Assembly (NCBI RefSeq): GCF_001866665.1
Contig: NZ_MLYO01000015.1
Location: 62,001 to 126,000 of the forward strand
Source of the DNA: Streptomyces monashensis
Lineage (GTDB): Bacteria; Actinomycetota; Actinomycetes; Streptomycetales; Streptomycetaceae
DNA length: 64,000 bases
Direction of reading: 5' to 3'
Shown: positions 25,435 through 35,276 of the stretch, one piece after another
Numbering within the stretch: the first letter of the stretch is position 1
How the letters are laid out: every line of letters begins with the position of its first letter
Notes under the pieces: generated by a model
Told to the model about the DNA's origin: nothing
The model's input: the letters and a program-made list of their open reading frames with translations, nothing else
Database searches by the model: none
Position numbers and translations under genes: made by a program

Positions 25435-27501
25435 TCACGCCTGCTCCCTCGTGGCTGCCACGCACTCGCGGGCTACCTGGGTGACCTTCTCGGGAGTGAA
25501 GCCGAATTTGGTCAGCAGCTTCTTGAGCGGCGCCGATGCCCCGAACGTGTGCATACCGACGACCGCGCCGCCGTCACCGACGTAACGGTCCCAGCCGAGA
25601 GTCGCCGCCTGCTCGATGGCGACCCGGGCCCTGACCCCGGGCGGGAGGACCGAGTCGCGGTATTCCTTGGGCTGGCGGTCGAACAGTTCCCAGCAGGGCA
25701 TGCTGACCACGCGAGCCGCGAGGCCCTCGGCGGCGAGCTCGTCACGCGCCGCGAGCGCGAGTTGCACCTCCGACCCGGTGGCGAGCAGGACGACGTCGGG
25801 ATCGCCGTCCGCCGCGTCGACCAGAACATAGGCTCCCCTGGCCACCCCGGACGCGGCCCCCATCTCGGTGCGGTCGAGGGTCGGCAGTGCCTGACGGGAG
25901 AGGACCAGCACCGCCGGCTCGTGTCTGAGCGCGGCGACGACCCGCCAGGTCTCGACGACCTCGTTCGCGTCGGCCGGGCGGAAGACCAGCAGCCCCGGCA
26001 TCGCGCGCAGCGACGCGAGCTGTTCGACCGGCTGATGGGTGGGACCGTCCTCGCCGACCCCGATCGAGTCGTGGGTGAAGATGTGCGCGACCGGGATCTC
26101 CATCAGTGCCGAAAGCCGGATCGCGCCACGTGCGTAGTCCGAGAAGATCAGGAACCCCGACCAGTACGAGCGCAGCTTGGTCAGCGCCATCCCGTTCGTG
26201 ATCGCGGCGGCGGCGTGTTCGCGGATCCCGAAGTGGAGGTTGCGCCCCGAGCGGTCCTCGGCCTGGAAGTCGCCGGCGCCGGGGAACGTGAGGTTGGTCT
26301 TGGTCGACGGCGCGAGGTCCGCCGACCCGCCGAGCAGCCACGGCACGGCTCGGGCAAGCGCGTTGAGCACCTGGCCGCTGGATTCACGGCTGGCGATGCC
26401 CTTGGGGTCGGCCGGGAAGGTCGGCAGCGCCGACTCCCAGCCCGCCGGCAGCTCACGCCGCTGGATGCGCCCCAACTCGTCGGCGAGCTCGGGATAGTTG
26501 GTGCCGTAGGCCTCGATTCGGGCCTCCCAACTCGTCCGGGCCTCGCGACCGCGCGCGCCGATTCCGGCGGCGAAGTGCTCGTAGACGCTGTCGGGAACGA
26601 AGAAGTCCTTGTCTTCCGGCATTCCGAAGAACCGCTTGGTCGACTTGACGCCCTCCGCGCCGAACGGCGCGCCGTGCGCCTTCGCGGTGTCCTCGACCGG
26701 TGATCCGTAGCCGATGTGGCTGTGCACCACGATGAGCGTCGGGCGCTCGTTCTCGGACTTGAAGGTGTGCAGCGCGCGGGCCACGGCTTCGAGGTCGTTG
26801 GCGTCGGCCACGGTGGTGACGTTCCAGCCGTAGCCGATGAACCGGGCCGCCACGTCCTCGGTGAACGTGATGTCGGTGTGGCCCTCGATCGTGACCCGGT
26901 TGGAGTCGTAGATCCAGCAGAGGTTCGACAGCCGTTGGTGGGCCGCGAGTGAGGCAGCCTCCGAGGAGATCCCCTCCATCATGCAGCCGTCGCCGGCCAT
27001 CGCGTACACGTCGAAGTCGAAAACGGTGAAGTCGTCGCGGTTGTAGCGGGCGGCGAGCCACTGCCCGGCGATGGCCATCCCGACCGAGGTCGCAACGCCC
27101 TGGCCGAGCGGGCCGGTCGTGGTCTCCACGCCGCTGGTCCACCGGTACTCCGGGTGCCCGGGGCAGCGCGAGCCGAGCTGGCGGAACGTCCTGAGGTCCT
27201 CGAGGGTCACGGCGGGTCGGCCGAGAAGCTCGTAGTCGGGGTCGACAGCCTGCACGCCGGTGAGGTGGAACAGTGACCAGAGCAACACGGAGGCGTGTCC
27301 TTCCGACAGCACGAAGCGGTCGCGATTGGGCCAGATCGGGTCGGCGGGGTCGAAGAGCAGGAAGCGTTGCCAGAGTGTGTACGCGACCGGGGCGATTCCC
27401 ATCGGTGTCCCCGGATGGCCGGAGTCGGCTGCCTGGATGGCGTCCATGCACAGAGCGCGGATCGTGTTGACGGAAAGGGTATCCAGGTCGTTGTTGCTCA
27501 A
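25435..27501 (-). CDS. tkt: Transketolase
   Basis: A 688-aa thiamine-diphosphate enzyme. Motifs include DSGHPGTPMG, the thiamine-binding AGDGCMMEGISSEAASLA, the GIREHAAAAITNGMAL region and the VGEDGPTHQP loop. It moves two-carbon units between sugar phosphates in the non-oxidative pentose pathway. I chose the TTG at 27501 (MSNNDLDTLS) because AGGGAGG lies six bases upstream. An in-frame ATG at 27537 without a good ribosome site would add 12 residues. Confidence 0.93.
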   Translation of the reverse strand: MSNNDLDTLSVNTIRALCMDAIQAADSGHPGTPMGIAPVAYTLWQRFLLFDPADPIWPNRDRFVLSEGHASVLLWSLFHLTGVQAVDPDYELLGRPAVTLEDLRTFRQLGSRCPGHPEYRWTSGVETTTGPLGQGVATSVGMAIAGQWLAARYNRDDFTVFDFDVYAMAGDGCMMEGISSEAASLAAHQRLSNLCWIYDSNRVTIEGHTDITFTEDVAARFIGYGWNVTTVADANDLEAVARALHTFKSENERPTLIVVHSHIGYGSPVEDTAKAHGAPFGAEGVKSTKRFFGMPEDKDFFVPDSVYEHFAAGIGARGREARTSWEARIEAYGTNYPELADELGRIQRRELPAGWESALPTFPADPKGIASRESSGQVLNALARAVPWLLGGSADLAPSTKTNLTFPGAGDFQAEDRSGRNLHFGIREHAAAAITNGMALTKLRSYWSGFLIFSDYARGAIRLSALMEIPVAHIFTHDSIGVGEDGPTHQPVEQLASLRAMPGLLVFRPADANEVVETWRVVAALRHEPAVLVLSRQALPTLDRTEMGAASGVARGAYVLVDAADGDPDVVLLATGSEVQLALAARDELAAEGLAARVVSMPCWELFDRQPKEYRDSVLPPGVRARVAIEQAATLGWDRYVGDGGAVVGMHTFGASAPLKKLLTKFGFTPEKVTQVARECVAATREQA

Positions 27502-27552
27502 TGCGAGCCTCCCTGAAGGTGCTTTCCCCCCGTTCATATCGAGCGCGGCAGA

Positions 27553-28326
27553 CTAGGGTTGAGCGTTCCCGGCCGGGGCGAAGAGGGCCGCGCCGACAAT
27601 GCCCGCATCGTTCAACAGCTGCGCCGGCACGATCTCGGTCCTGAGCTCGATGTACGGCAGGAACTTGTCGGCCTTCTTGCTGACGCCGCCGCCGATGACG
27701 ATCAGGTCGGGCCACAACAGCCGCTGGACGAGTTCGAGATACTTCTCCAGACGGTGCGCCCATTTCTTCCAGGACAGTTCGTCGTGCTCGCGCACCGACT
27801 CCGCGGCCCAGTCCTCGGCATCCCCGTGGTGCAGCGGCAGGTGCCCCAGCTCGCTGTTGGGCACCAGGAACCCGTCGGAGAATACGGCGCTGCCGATACC
27901 GGTGCCGAGCGTCACCATCACGACGACGCCCTTGCGTCCCTTGCCGGCGCCGAAGCGCATCTCGGCGATCCCGGCCGCGTCGGCGTCGTTCACCACTCTC
28001 ACGTCGCGGCCCGTCGCCCGTGCGAAGAGCTGTGCGGCGTCTGTCTCCATCCAGGCCGGGTCGATATTGGACGTCGTCTGGACCTTGCCACCCCGGATGA
28101 CGGCCGGGAGTGTCAGCCCGACCGGTCCCGGGACGCCGATCCGGGAGAGCACCTGCACGACCACGTCCGCGACGGCTTCCGGGGTGGCCGGATGCGGGGT
28201 CGGGATCCGGACCCGCTCACCGATGAGGCTGCCGGACCGGAGGTCGACCGGCGCTCCCTTGATACCGGTACCGCCGATGTCGACCCCCAGTACGTGCGCC
28301 GTCCTGTCCAGACCTGCCTGCACCAC
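27553..28326 (-). CDS. ppgK: Polyphosphate glucokinase
   Basis: A 257-aa ROK-type sugar kinase. It has [13 protein letters not shown] near residue 12, [12 protein letters not shown] with the catalytic Asp, TLGTGIGSA and [19 protein letters not shown]. The last extended stretch and the polar SWKKWAHRL region fit PpgK proteins, which phosphorylate glucose with polyphosphate or ATP. The double GTG at 28326 follows GGGAG. It is first in the operon and supplies glucose 6-phosphate to zwf further down. Confidence 0.87.
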   Translation of the reverse strand: MVQAGLDRTAHVLGVDIGGTGIKGAPVDLRSGSLIGERVRIPTPHPATPEAVADVVVQVLSRIGVPGPVGLTLPAVIRGGKVQTTSNIDPAWMETDAAQLFARATGRDVRVVNDADAAGIAEMRFGAGKGRKGVVVMVTLGTGIGSAVFSDGFLVPNSELGHLPLHHGDAEDWAAESVREHDELSWKKWAHRLEKYLELVQRLLWPDLIVIGGGVSKKADKFLPYIELRTEIVPAQLLNDAGIVGAALFAPAGNAQP

Positions 28327-28350
28327 TGCCCGCTCCCTTCAGGGACCGAC

Positions 28351-28460
28351 CCCAAATGGGTTGCGTGAATTTTGGACTTCAGACCCCAAGAACTTCACAA
28401 TGTTATTCGCGATATTAGCATGAATTCTTTTACCTTATCGGGTTTGTTGAAATGTGAATA
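28351..28460. promoter_or_regulatory. AT-rich control region of the pentose-phosphate operon
   Basis: Bases 28391-28460 are about 31 percent GC (my hand count) inside DNA of about 70 percent. A CCCAAATGGG palindrome (28351-28360) and an imperfect hairpin from GTGAA (28365) to TTCAC (28394) lie on the ppgK side, and a TTCGCGATATTA segment on the other. It probably contains the operon promoter and regulator sites. The rest of the gap up to 28813 shows no gene. Confidence 0.5.
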
Positions 28461-28813
28461 CCTGCCGCCGAGTCGGATCAGGGAGCGCCGGGTAACTGCG
28501 CCGGCGCGATGGGTTCCAGAGTGACCAGGGGTGACCGGTTCCCGCACGATCCGTTATCCGCTGCGGACGGCGTGCGCGCGGGATAGCCTTTGAGGAAAGG
28601 TGGGTTCTGCGGGCGGCTTTGACGGCTCCCGGACCTCATTCGTGAAGATCAATTCTTCCTGCGGAAGCTGTGACACGCGTCGTGCGCCGCCCTGTATTCG
28701 CGCAGGTGAACAACCATCGATCCGCTTCTTCGACGGCGTGCCTCACGATTCGACCGCCGTAGCGGCACCGGCTTCAAGGCCTGCAGCTTCTCGTATCTGA
28801 AATGGAGTGCGGG

Positions 28814-29041
28814 ATGAAAGTTGTCGTCGATCTTTCCCGCTGCCAGGGGTATGCACAGTGCGCGTTCCTGGCCCCGGACGCGTTCCGGATGCATGGCGAG
28901 GAAGCACTGATGTACGACCCGAACCCCGACGACGTCCGGCGCGAGCAGGTGCTGCGCGCCGCGGCCGCCTGCCCGGTCCAGGCGATCCTGGTCGACCAGT
29001 TGGAGGGGCAGGACGTACCGGTGGAGGCGTCGCCGTCATGA
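28814..29041 (+). CDS. Ferredoxin of the P450 cassette
   Basis: A 75-aa ferredoxin with the CQGYAQC pair (Cys10 and Cys16) and AAACP near residue 53, the single-cluster class that donates electrons to bacterial P450s. The ATG at 28814 follows GGAG with six-base spacing; an ATG at 28802 is less likely. Its stop overlaps the ATG of the reductase gene (ATGA), so the two are translationally coupled. Confidence 0.88.
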   Translation: MKVVVDLSRCQGYAQCAFLAPDAFRMHGEEALMYDPNPDDVRREQVLRAAAACPVQAILVDQLEGQDVPVEASPS

Positions 29042-30432
29042 CCAGCGCCGAGAACCTGCGCGCGTTCAAGCGCGACGGCCGCATCGTGGTCGTCGGGGCG
29101 TCGCTGGCAGGACTGCGCGCCGCCGAGGCTCTGCGCGACGAGGGTTTCACCGGGTCGTTGACCATGATCGGTGACGAGCTGGGCGAGCCCTACGACCGGC
29201 CGCCGCTGTCCAAGCAGGTACTGACCGGGTGGGTGCCGGCCGATGGCACCACGCTGCCGCGACGCCGTGACATCAACGCGGAGTGGCTCCTGGGTGTGCC
29301 GGCCAGTGGGCTGGACCTGGCGAACAACCACGTGCGTCTCGCCGACGGACGCGAGATTCCCTTCGACCGGGTCCTGATCTCCACCGGGGTACGGGCTCGT
29401 CCCTGGTTCGTCGAGAGCGAGGCAGCCCTGGACGGGGTGTTCGTCGTGCGCACGCGCGAACACGCCGAGGGACTGCAGCGAGCCCTGGCCGCCGGGCCCT
29501 CCCGTGTACTGGTCATCGGTGCGGGGTTCACCGGCTCCGAGATCGCTTCCATCTGCCGCGAACGGGACATCCCCGTGACCGTCGCCGAGCTCGCGCCGGC
29601 CCCACTGGTCGGCGCGCTCGGCGCCATGATCGGTGAGGTCGCTTCGGACATGCAGCGCGCCCACGGCGTCGACCTGCGCTGTGGCGTCAAGGTGACCCGG
29701 CTGGAGGGCGACACGCAGGGGCGGCTTCGCCGTGCCCACTTCGACGACGGCACCACGATCGACGCCGACGTGGCGGTGGTGGCACTCGGAGGCATTCGCA
29801 ACACCGAGTGGCTGCGGGGCTCGGGCCTGGCGGCGGGAGTCTGGGGAATCGCCTGCGACACGGGCTGCCGCGCCCTCACCCTCGACGGCCTGGTCACCGA
29901 CGACGTCTTCGCCGCCGGAGACGTCGCACGCTGCCCGAATCCGATCTACGAGTACCGCCTCATCTCGCTCGAGCACTGGGCCAACGCCGTGGAACAGGCC
30001 GAGGTCGCGGCGCACAACATGGTCAGCGGCCAGGCGGACCGCTGGCCCCACCTGTCCATTCCGCTGTTCTGGTCGATCCAGTTCGGGGTCAACATCAAGT
30101 CCGTCGGCGTACCGACCTTCGCCGACGAGGTGGTCGTCACCCAGGGATCGGTGCCCGACCACCGCTTCGTCGCCGCGTACGGCTATCGGGGCCGGGTCAC
30201 CGCGGCAGTGAGCTTCAACAACGCGAAGTGGCTGGACCATTACCGGAAGTTGATCGAGTCGGCCGCGCCGTTCCCGCCGCCCTGCCCCACGCCCGACCAG
30301 CCCGTCGACATGAAACCGGTCCCCGTCGACTTCCCCGGCCCCGTCCTGCTGGCCCAGGGCGCCACCGTGGTCGTCACCGGCCACGACCCGGGTGAGCGGC
30401 GGGTCACGGCCGCGGAACAGCACCACCGGTAG
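29038..30432 (+). CDS. FAD-dependent NAD(P)H-ferredoxin reductase
   Basis: A 464-aa reductase of the putidaredoxin-reductase type. The FAD motif is VVVGASLAGLRAAEALR near residue 16, a second Rossmann motif VLVIGAGFTGSEIAS binds NAD(P)H, and VFAAGDVARC contacts FAD. A C-terminal reductase-like domain follows. At 464 residues it is longer than the usual 400 to 420, because of a Pro-rich tail after residue 415. It overlaps the ferredoxin gene and is 13 bp before the P450. Confidence 0.88.
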   Translation: MTSAENLRAFKRDGRIVVVGASLAGLRAAEALRDEGFTGSLTMIGDELGEPYDRPPLSKQVLTGWVPADGTTLPRRRDINAEWLLGVPASGLDLANNHVRLADGREIPFDRVLISTGVRARPWFVESEAALDGVFVVRTREHAEGLQRALAAGPSRVLVIGAGFTGSEIASICRERDIPVTVAELAPAPLVGALGAMIGEVASDMQRAHGVDLRCGVKVTRLEGDTQGRLRRAHFDDGTTIDADVAVVALGGIRNTEWLRGSGLAAGVWGIACDTGCRALTLDGLVTDDVFAAGDVARCPNPIYEYRLISLEHWANAVEQAEVAAHNMVSGQADRWPHLSIPLFWSIQFGVNIKSVGVPTFADEVVVTQGSVPDHRFVAAYGYRGRVTAAVSFNNAKWLDHYRKLIESAAPFPPPCPTPDQPVDMKPVPVDFPGPVLLAQGATVVVTGHDPGERRVTAAEQHHR

Positions 30433-30445
30433 CAGGGAGAGCGAG

Positions 30446-31663
30446 ATGACCACGACCGAGACGCCCGGCATGCTGCGCCGGATCCTCGACTACTCCTCCC
30501 GGGCCGATCCGTATCCGCTGTACGCCGAGCTGCGCAGGACGCCGGTAGCCCGGCAGGAGGACGGCAGCTACGTCGTCAGCACCTATCGTGAACTCACGGA
30601 GCTCCTGCACGACCCGCACCTGAGCTCTGACGTCCGCCATCTGTCGCGTCCGATGCCCTCGGCCGAGGGAGGGGACACGCCGGCGTTCATCAACATGGAT
30701 CCACCTGAGCACGACCGCCTTCGGCGTATGGCGATGCGGCATTTCGGCCCCCCGCACACCCCGGGCCTGGTGGCCGGCATGGAAGGTGACCTGACCGCCG
30801 TCGTCGGCGGTCTGATCGATGACTTCGCGGGCAGGGATCAGATCGACATCGTGGACGACTTCGCCTACCCCTTCCCTGTCACCGTCATCTGCCACCTGCT
30901 CGGCGTGCCGCGCGACGACGAACCACGATTCCACGTCTGGGTGGACGACATCGTCAACTCGATCGACTACGACCCCAGGACCGACCCGAAGGAAAAACTG
31001 GACAAGGGTGTACGAGCGCGCCAGGACCTGCGGCAGTACCTCGGCGGGCTGCTGGAGCAACGCCACGGCCGGCCGGGTGACGACCTGTTGGCACGGCTGG
31101 CCAACGATGACGGGCCCGATGGGCGGATGACCGACGAAGAGATCATCTCCACCGCCAACCTGCTGCTGATCGCCGGCCACGAGACCACCGTCAACCTCAT
31201 CACCAACGGCATGCTGACGCTGCTGCGCCACCCGCAGGTGCTGCAGCGCCTGCGCGACGAACCCGGCCTGGTCGTGCCGCTGGTCGAGGAACTGCTGCGT
31301 TATGAGCCGCCCGTACACATCATTCCCTGGCGGGCGGCGTACAGCGACATCACTGTCGCCGACACCGTCATCCCCAAAGGCTCGCAGATCATGCTGATGC
31401 TGGCCTCGGGCAGCCGCGATCCGAATCGCTTCCACGATCCCGACAGCTTCGCCCCCGATCGGCGTGACAACCAGCACCTCGGCTTCGGCAGCGGCATTCA
31501 CCTGTGCTTCGGCGGTCCGCTGGCCCGGCTGGAAACCCAGATCGCGTTGACCGAGCTGGTGCAGCGCCTCGACCGGCCCGGCCTGGTGGCCGACCCGCCG
31601 CCGTACCGGCGAAGCCCCGTCCTGCGGGGACCCATTCATCTCCCCGTCGAGCAGAACCGATGA
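30446..31663 (+). CDS. Cytochrome P450
   Basis: A 405-aa soluble bacterial P450. It has the I-helix AGHETTVNL, the ExxR pair in EELLRYEPP, and the haem-binding FGSGIHLCFGG with axial Cys354. It starts at the ATG 30446 after a GGGAGAG site. With the upstream ferredoxin and reductase it forms a complete class I monooxygenase chain in one operon, so it should not depend on partners elsewhere. The substrate and CYP family cannot be assigned without a search. Confidence 0.92.
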   Translation: MTTTETPGMLRRILDYSSRADPYPLYAELRRTPVARQEDGSYVVSTYRELTELLHDPHLSSDVRHLSRPMPSAEGGDTPAFINMDPPEHDRLRRMAMRHFGPPHTPGLVAGMEGDLTAVVGGLIDDFAGRDQIDIVDDFAYPFPVTVICHLLGVPRDDEPRFHVWVDDIVNSIDYDPRTDPKEKLDKGVRARQDLRQYLGGLLEQRHGRPGDDLLARLANDDGPDGRMTDEEIISTANLLLIAGHETTVNLITNGMLTLLRHPQVLQRLRDEPGLVVPLVEELLRYEPPVHIIPWRAAYSDITVADTVIPKGSQIMLMLASGSRDPNRFHDPDSFAPDRRDNQHLGFGSGIHLCFGGPLARLETQIALTELVQRLDRPGLVADPPPYRRSPVLRGPIHLPVEQNR

Positions 31664-31855
31664 GGCAACGCGGCAGTCGCACACCTCCGGCACACCCCCT
31701 GGAAACGGCGGTGGCGCCGTCCCGGCGACGTGAGAAGGCATCCAGAGCTGGGCGGCGTGGTGGATGCTGTCCGAACTGGTGCAGCCGCCGTCGACGACGT
31801 GCTCGGCAGGCTGGGAGCCCTGGCCGGTCGGGCCGGAGTGGACGAGGACTGTCGG

Positions 31856-32455
31856 TCACGGTAGCCGACCCAAAGTCGGGGCTGTACGCTCGGCTTTCTC
31901 CAGCCAGTCGGTGTACCAGCGGGCGAACCCCACCGGCGTACGGTCGCTGTCGAGGACCGGGGCGAGATCGACGTCGTCCACCCGGCAGCCGGACCAGATC
32001 GTGCCGCGATGCCTGCCGCTGATGATCAGCCACTCTCTTTGGGCACAGCCCAGATGGCAGATCACGATCGCGCCAGCGGTGCGCTCCGGAGCGAACATGA
32101 CGGCCTCCCACCGCTCGTCCCACGCCTCGATGGCGTCGTCGAAGTCCTCTTTCTCCTCGAAGTCCTCCTCCTCGGGACGTTGGACAAGAACGTCGTTGAA
32201 CAACTTCGGGTCCGGACCCTGGCCCAGAAGCGTTTCGGCGAGCCTCGACAGGTCGGCCAGATCCGCACCGTCGCCCTCCCAACGCCAACGGCCCTGTAAT
32301 GCGCCGAACTGGGAACAGGCCGGACCCACCACGCCTACCTGGACGCCATGGCCGAAGGAGACACACAGTTCCTCGACGACCTGCCCGACGACGGATTCAC
32401 CCTCACTCACCTGACGGGCTACGCGCAACCCGAGGCGCGTGACCGTCCGGACCAT
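31856..32455 (-). CDS. SMI1/KNR4-like protein, probably truncated
   Basis: A 199-aa frame whose C-terminal half looks real. The stretch AIVICHLGCAQREWLIISG, RGTIWSGCR and GFARWYTDWLEKAERTA matches the C-terminal part of SMI1/KNR4 (SUKH) proteins in Streptomyces. The first 55 residues do not resemble the family and overlap plausible coding on the other strand (32290-32450), so the true gene may have lost its N-terminus. SUKH proteins often act as immunity proteins. No toxin gene is adjacent. Confidence 0.45.
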   Translation of the reverse strand: MVRTVTRLGLRVARQVSEGESVVGQVVEELCVSFGHGVQVGVVGPACSQFGALQGRWRWEGDGADLADLSRLAETLLGQGPDPKLFNDVLVQRPEEEDFEEKEDFDDAIEAWDERWEAVMFAPERTAGAIVICHLGCAQREWLIISGRHRGTIWSGCRVDDVDLAPVLDSDRTPVGFARWYTDWLEKAERTAPTLGRLP

Positions 32456-33081
32456 GACCGACGTGGCGGTCTACGGAAGCCGGAGCGCCTGGCGGTTGCT
32501 TCTGACCACCGACTACGCCCGCCGCGGCGACATGTGGATCCCCCTGAGAACGGTCGCCACGCCATGGTGACCCGCAGCCACGGGCCATTGCAGCCCCGAG
32601 GGCTCCCATGAACCCAGCGGATCCAACCGTCCCAACGGCTGGGCGGAGAACGCATCGTGACGGCCCTTGAGTTCGTCGTGTGAGTTCGTCGTGCTGCTCG
32701 GGTGCGCTCTGCTGGTGCGCGATGCCCTCACCCACCCGTGCACGGTTGCCACCTCTGTGAAGCAACGGGCCGTCAGCTCCTACTCGGCTTCGTATCCGCG
32801 CTGCGCGAGACCGAGCTGCCACCGGAGGTGCCGCTACTCGTCTTCCTGCCGGTGCTCCTGTGCTGGGAGAGCGACGACCTCGCTGCGGGCGATCCGTCGC
32901 GATCTCCGCGGCATCCCCCTGACCGGCACCTTGCTGCTCGCCGTCACCGCCCGGGCCTTCGCGGCACTCGCGTACGCACTTGGCCCGCCGTGTGGGAGGA
33001 GGTCTCCCGAGGGCTGCCCCGGCTGAACGTCAGGCTGATGCAGGCCGAGTTCCTGACCAACGACGGTACGGCACTGGTCAT
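32456..33081. other. Degenerate region without intact gene
   Basis: About 620 bp of fragments. A plus-strand stretch MTDVAVYGSRSAWRLLLTTD at 32454, and one in another frame from about 32300 (AYLDAMAEGDTQFLDDLPDD), read like pieces of one protein split by a frameshift. I do not recognise it. A further frame ends LMQAEFLTNDGTALVI at 33085. Nothing here looks functional. Confidence 0.4.
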
Positions 33082-33450
33082 TTAATAGTCGTAGCCCTTG
33101 TCCGCGCGTAGCTTGACCGTGCGTCGGCCTGGTGGCCCGCGGCGTGAGCGCATCGGTGGGATGGCTCGCATGAGCGCCTGCACTTTGAACCACACATGTG
33201 CCTGCGACCACTCGGTGTATCTGCGGAACGCGGTCACCTCCGACGGGCCGAAGCCGGGCGGAAGCTGGTGCCAGGTGCGGCTTGACGTGGCGACGAACAC
33301 GATCGGCGCCAGGACCTCCCGGTCGCCGTGCCGTCTGTGACCGCCATCCTGCTGGTGGCACCGGAGCCGGCGGCACCAGCCGCTGCGACAGCCCCCACAA
33401 CCCGTCCGGCACCATCAGGTCGACCAACTTGCTCGACACGCAAACAGCGT
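33082..33450 (-). mobile_element. IS5-family transposase remnant
   Basis: The minus strand carries an N-terminal piece LWGLSQRLVPPAPVPPAGW, and after frame changes LPPGFGPSEVTAFRRYTEW and RGPPGRRTVKLRADKGYDY followed by a stop at 33082. These are the opening, the helix-turn-helix region and the second catalytic block of IS5-type transposases. A middle part is deleted, the frame is broken and the C-terminal third is absent. Confidence 0.65.
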
Positions 33451-33507
33451 GCCGCAAGATCACACCAGACGAGATGGGCTGTTGGACGCGGGGCCATACA
33501 CACTGGA

Positions 33508-34242
33508 TCACTGAACGGCGTCAGGCGCCTCGACGGTAAACGTCACAATGTCGACTTCGGCATCGGAGGGCAAACCGGGATAGTGCTCCTGGAGGCCCGA
33601 CTTGAGCTCGTCGAGGCTCGTCCTGCCATTGAGTCGAGCCTGTTCGGCGGTGAGGCGATCGAGCCGCTGGCGTTCGACGCTGGTGACGGTGCCGTTCAAC
33701 GTGCGGTGGGCTTCGTCGTCCTCGAAGAGGAAGATTGCGGGACCCAGCGCGATCGGATCGTCGTAGCGGATGGTGGAGGATTTCCGCGCGGTGGCGATGG
33801 CCTCGTAGTAGCGCTTGTTGAACCGAACAATTCGACGCGCATGCGCGTCGGGGAAGAAGTAGGCGTCCGGCAGAAGCTCTCGAATCGGGCGCAGTGTCGG
33901 CCCGTCGTCGGTCGGTACGGCGACGAACACGTCGGGATGGAGGTCGAGAAGCGTTTGGCGGCAGCGGCCGCACGGCGGGATGAGGCCGCGACCTTGGTCT
34001 CCCGCGGCGGCGATGGTGACGAGCGGACCGGCTCCTGCTGCTGCGGCGGCACCGAGTACGACGAGCTCGGCGCACGGTCCGCCGGTGAAGTGGTAGACGT
34101 TGACCGCCTCATGGATCCTGCCGGCCGTGTCCATCGCTGCTGCGGCCACGGTGTGGTTCGGGTCGCTTCCGAGGGTGGCGGCGAGCCGTTCCGCAGCCTC
34201 GATGACGCGGCGCTCGGAGTCGAAGAGCTTCATGGAGACCAT
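33508..34242 (-). CDS. Cytidine deaminase-like protein fused to an ASCH-like domain
   Basis: A 244-aa protein. Residues 1-125 carry the zinc deaminase signature of the cytidine/blasticidin-S deaminase class: Cys57-Ala-Glu59 (GPCAE) and Cys91/Cys94 (PPCGRCRQ). From about residue 139 the sequence [20 protein letters not shown], followed by [13 protein letters not shown] and a C-terminal VDIVTFTV, has the pattern of an ASCH domain, a proposed RNA-binding fold. The start ATG at 34242 gives MVSMKLF; another ATG at 34233 is possible. It is flanked by dead IS elements and stands alone. Confidence 0.75.
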   Translation of the reverse strand: MVSMKLFDSERRVIEAAERLAATLGSDPNHTVAAAAMDTAGRIHEAVNVYHFTGGPCAELVVLGAAAAAGAGPLVTIAAAGDQGRGLIPPCGRCRQTLLDLHPDVFVAVPTDDGPTLRPIRELLPDAYFFPDAHARRIVRFNKRYYEAIATARKSSTIRYDDPIALGPAIFLFEDDEAHRTLNGTVTSVERQRLDRLTAEQARLNGRTSLDELKSGLQEHYPGLPSDAEVDIVTFTVEAPDAVQ

Positions 34243-34349
34243 GGCCCGACCCTAGTTCGGCACAGCCGGGCTCCTCGACACAATTATTCCGACGCGCCTC
34301 ACCTCCAGCGCGGTCGGTGGCTTCACATCGGGAACCGCGTATTGGAGGA

Positions 34350-34720
34350 GTGCCAACCGGAAAGGTTCGCTACGACAACCTCGGAGCCGCCGTCGCCCAC
34401 GTTCTGGGCCTCTCACCCCGCCGGACCGAAGCCAGCCAGGCATCCGCGGCGTTGCGGTGCCGAGGGCCAGATGGGCTGGTTCCGCCGCAACCACCTCACC
34501 CCTGTCCCCGAAGCGGACACGCTCGCCGAGCTCAACTCGATGATCGACCGGTGGGAGCAGGAGAACGACACCTGCCGCATCTGCTCCCGCCCCACACCAT
34601 CGGCGAGTACTTCGCGGCCGAGCAGCCCTGCTCGGGCCACTGCCGGAGGAACCGTTCGAGGCCGGGTGACTATCCTCCGCGTGGGGCGACCGCTACAGCC
34701 AGATCTGCGTCACCTGCGCG
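34350..34720 (+). mobile_element. IS21-family istA transposase remnant
   Basis: The plus strand reads VPTGKVRYDNLGAAVAHVLG, then after a deletion GQMGWFRRNHLTPVPEADTL and AELNSMIDRWEQENDTCRI, then in another frame PHTIGEYFAAEQP and DRYSQICV. This is the order of motifs in the second half of IstA. An internal deletion and at least two frameshifts are evident. No istB or IS ends are visible. Confidence 0.75.
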
Positions 34721-34859
34721 GACGAGAGCGCGCTCACGCCGGTCGGCGCGGCGCCGCAATGACAAGCATCAAGCCGGTGATCGCGACCACGGCGGCGGAA
34801 CCGCGGTGGGCGAATGACCTCAACAGCGAAGGTATTCCTTCCCAGTCGTAGCAGCCAAC

Positions 34860-35132
34860 TCCGGGTGGACAGTGCCGTTCCCGACTGATGCGGACGTCAA
34901 CGCGCATGCGAGTGCGTTCTGTTGTCCGTGCGAATCGCGAGGAGCTGACGCTGCGCGCCGCGTTCACAGGTAAGGCGTCGAGCATCGTCGCCAAGAGCCA
35001 GCGGCCGCGCCCGGCGCCCTGAGCCTCGGGCAGCAGGTTGACATGCAGATGGGCCGGATGATCGGCCGGTCCGGTTGGCACCAACTTGTTTCGTCCCAGC
35101 CCAGGGACGGATTCCACAGCCGCCCCGGCCAA
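34860..35132 (-). pseudogene. GNAT acetyltransferase remnant
   Basis: The minus strand has LVPTGPADHPAHLHVNLLPE and AQGAGRGRWLL, the acetyl-CoA-binding core (typically QGxGxGRxLL) of GNAT acetyltransferases. Downstream the expected GVHLGV..N..A..FYE part is out of frame and altered. Only the middle of the domain survives. Confidence 0.55.
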
Positions 35133-35276
35133 GGCGGCGCGGGCGTGGTCCGTCAGCCGCAGGGCGCAGCTGGTTGATCGGCGCGACCGCGCGATAGAGC
35201 CCGGTCTAAGGGTAAACCGGGTGTGTTCCGGACAAGTGAGCCACGGGGCCTGTGACAGCCCGGCTGTGCGAAGGGC

